Source: Flavobacterium psychrophilum
GTDB lineage: Bacteria; Bacteroidota; Bacteroidia; Flavobacteriales; Flavobacteriaceae
Assembly (NCBI GenBank): GCA_945878515.1
Contig: CAMCTL010000090.1
Coordinates: 1-13,657, forward strand
DNA: 13,657 nucleotides
Direction of reading: 5' to 3'
Part shown: positions 13,086-13,657 of the stretch, piece by piece
How the letters are laid out: each line of letters opens with the position of its first letter
Numbering within the stretch: the stretch's first letter is position 1
Notes under the pieces: model-generated
Database searches by the model: none
What the model saw: only the letters and a program-made list of their open reading frames with translations
What the model was told of the DNA's origin: nothing
Position numbers and translations under genes: made by a program

Positions 13086-13657
13086 ATGCAACAAAAATTT
13101 TTTGGTGTGTGTTGTTTGTTTTGTTTCGTATTTGGTTTTTCACAAAATTCAATTTCGGGCAAAATTCACAGCATCGACTCTAGTCCAATATCTGGTTGTC
13201 ACGTACATATTGGTTCAAAATCGGTTTCTAGTAATTCGGACGGCGAATACAACATCAAAAATTTGCCTTTTGGATTGCTGAAAATCAATATTTCCAGTGT
13301 TGGTTATCAAACAATTGATTCACTAATTACTGTTTCTGGTAATGCTCAGCTTAATTTTGTTTTGAAACCAAAAATAAATCAATTGAATGAGGTGGTTGTA
13401 AAACAAAAAACCATCAATTACAATCAATCAGTTTTTGAGCAAAAAATTAAAACAGAAACCATCGAAAAGTACAGCAATCAATCTTTAGGAGAAGCCTTGA
13501 AAGAAGTTACTGGAGTTTCTATTTTAAAAACGGGAAGCAATATTATAAAGCCAATCATCAATGGTTTACATAGTAGCAGAGTTCCTATAATTACAAACAA
13601 TGTTCGGCTTGAAGATCAACAATGGGGTTCAGAACACGCACCAAATTTTGATGTAAA
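13086..13657 (+). CDS. TonB-dependent outer-membrane receptor, probable metal uptake (3' end outside window)
   Basis: The frame is open to the window end, so only about 190 N-terminal residues are visible. A Cys-rich signal peptide, MQQKFFGVCCLFCFVFGFSQ, is followed by a carboxypeptidase-regulatory-like domain at residues 22-95 (ISGKIHSIDSSPISGCHVHI, SNSDGEYNIKNLPFG, SVGYQT). A short linker holds LNEVVVKQK, a TonB-box-like segment. The plug domain starts near residue 125 with SLGEALKEVTGVSILKTGS. Next comes KPIINGLHSSRVPIITNNV, then DQQWGSEHAP. This plug sequence resembles receptors I recall as heavy-metal or ZnuD-like. The upstream His/Cys-rich protein supports metal import driven by TonB across the outer membrane. 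A shorter overlapping frame starting at 13057 is a shadow. Confidence 0.88.
   Translation, partial: MQQKFFGVCCLFCFVFGFSQNSISGKIHSIDSSPISGCHVHIGSKSVSSNSDGEYNIKNLPFGLLKINISSVGYQTIDSLITVSGNAQLNFVLKPKINQLNEVVVKQKTINYNQSVFEQKIKTETIEKYSNQSLGEALKEVTGVSILKTGSNIIKPIINGLHSSRVPIITNNVRLEDQQWGSEHAPNFDV

Overview
The window is AT-rich, and its genes are preceded by A-rich leaders and TAnnTTTG-type -7 elements instead of Shine-Dalgarno motifs. This, the MurF-Alr fusion and the close resemblance of many proteins to flavobacterial ones point to a Flavobacterium-like member of the Bacteroidota. All gene names come from reading translations and motifs; no database search was run.

Left part (1-2879): the 3' end of an esterase-type alpha/beta hydrolase overlaps a small exported barrel-like protein. 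A 790-bp gene-free stretch follows, holding hairpins, a terminator and a 42-bp repeat array. It ends at a promoter for a small MscS mechanosensitive channel.

Central housekeeping block (2981-6677): on the minus strand, an acidic conserved protein of unknown function abuts rsmI (16S rRNA 2'-O-methyltransferase). Divergent from these is tdk (thymidine kinase), which ends in a clear terminator. An integral membrane acyltransferase follows.

Accessory island (6678-8319): an inactivated XRE-type regulator (frameshift in its helix-turn-helix), an intact antitoxin/PIN-toxin pair with a 16-bp palindrome on its promoter, and an orphan RelE-type antitoxin whose toxin appears to be missing. Small defence and addiction genes have collected and decayed between core genes here.

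Right part (8320-13657): the murF-alr fusion of peptidoglycan precursor synthesis, carrying an in-frame palindromic repeat insert; then mscL and asd (the shared lysine/DAP, threonine and methionine branch), each with a recognisable promoter. A 260-bp spacer with a pair of inverted dispersed repeats and a long hairpin comes next. The window ends in a probable metal-uptake operon: a small His/Cys-rich exported protein followed by a TonB-dependent receptor that runs off the edge. MurF-Alr and Asd both feed cell-wall synthesis (D-Ala-D-Ala and diaminopimelate), while MscS and MscL protect the cell from osmotic downshock.

I found no CRISPR array, tRNA, rRNA or intact transposase. The most notable signals are the repeat inside murF, the decaying XRE/toxin-antitoxin island with its operator, the covarying inverted repeats near 12.5 kb and the 42-bp array near 1.85 kb. 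No wholly new multi-gene system is evident.
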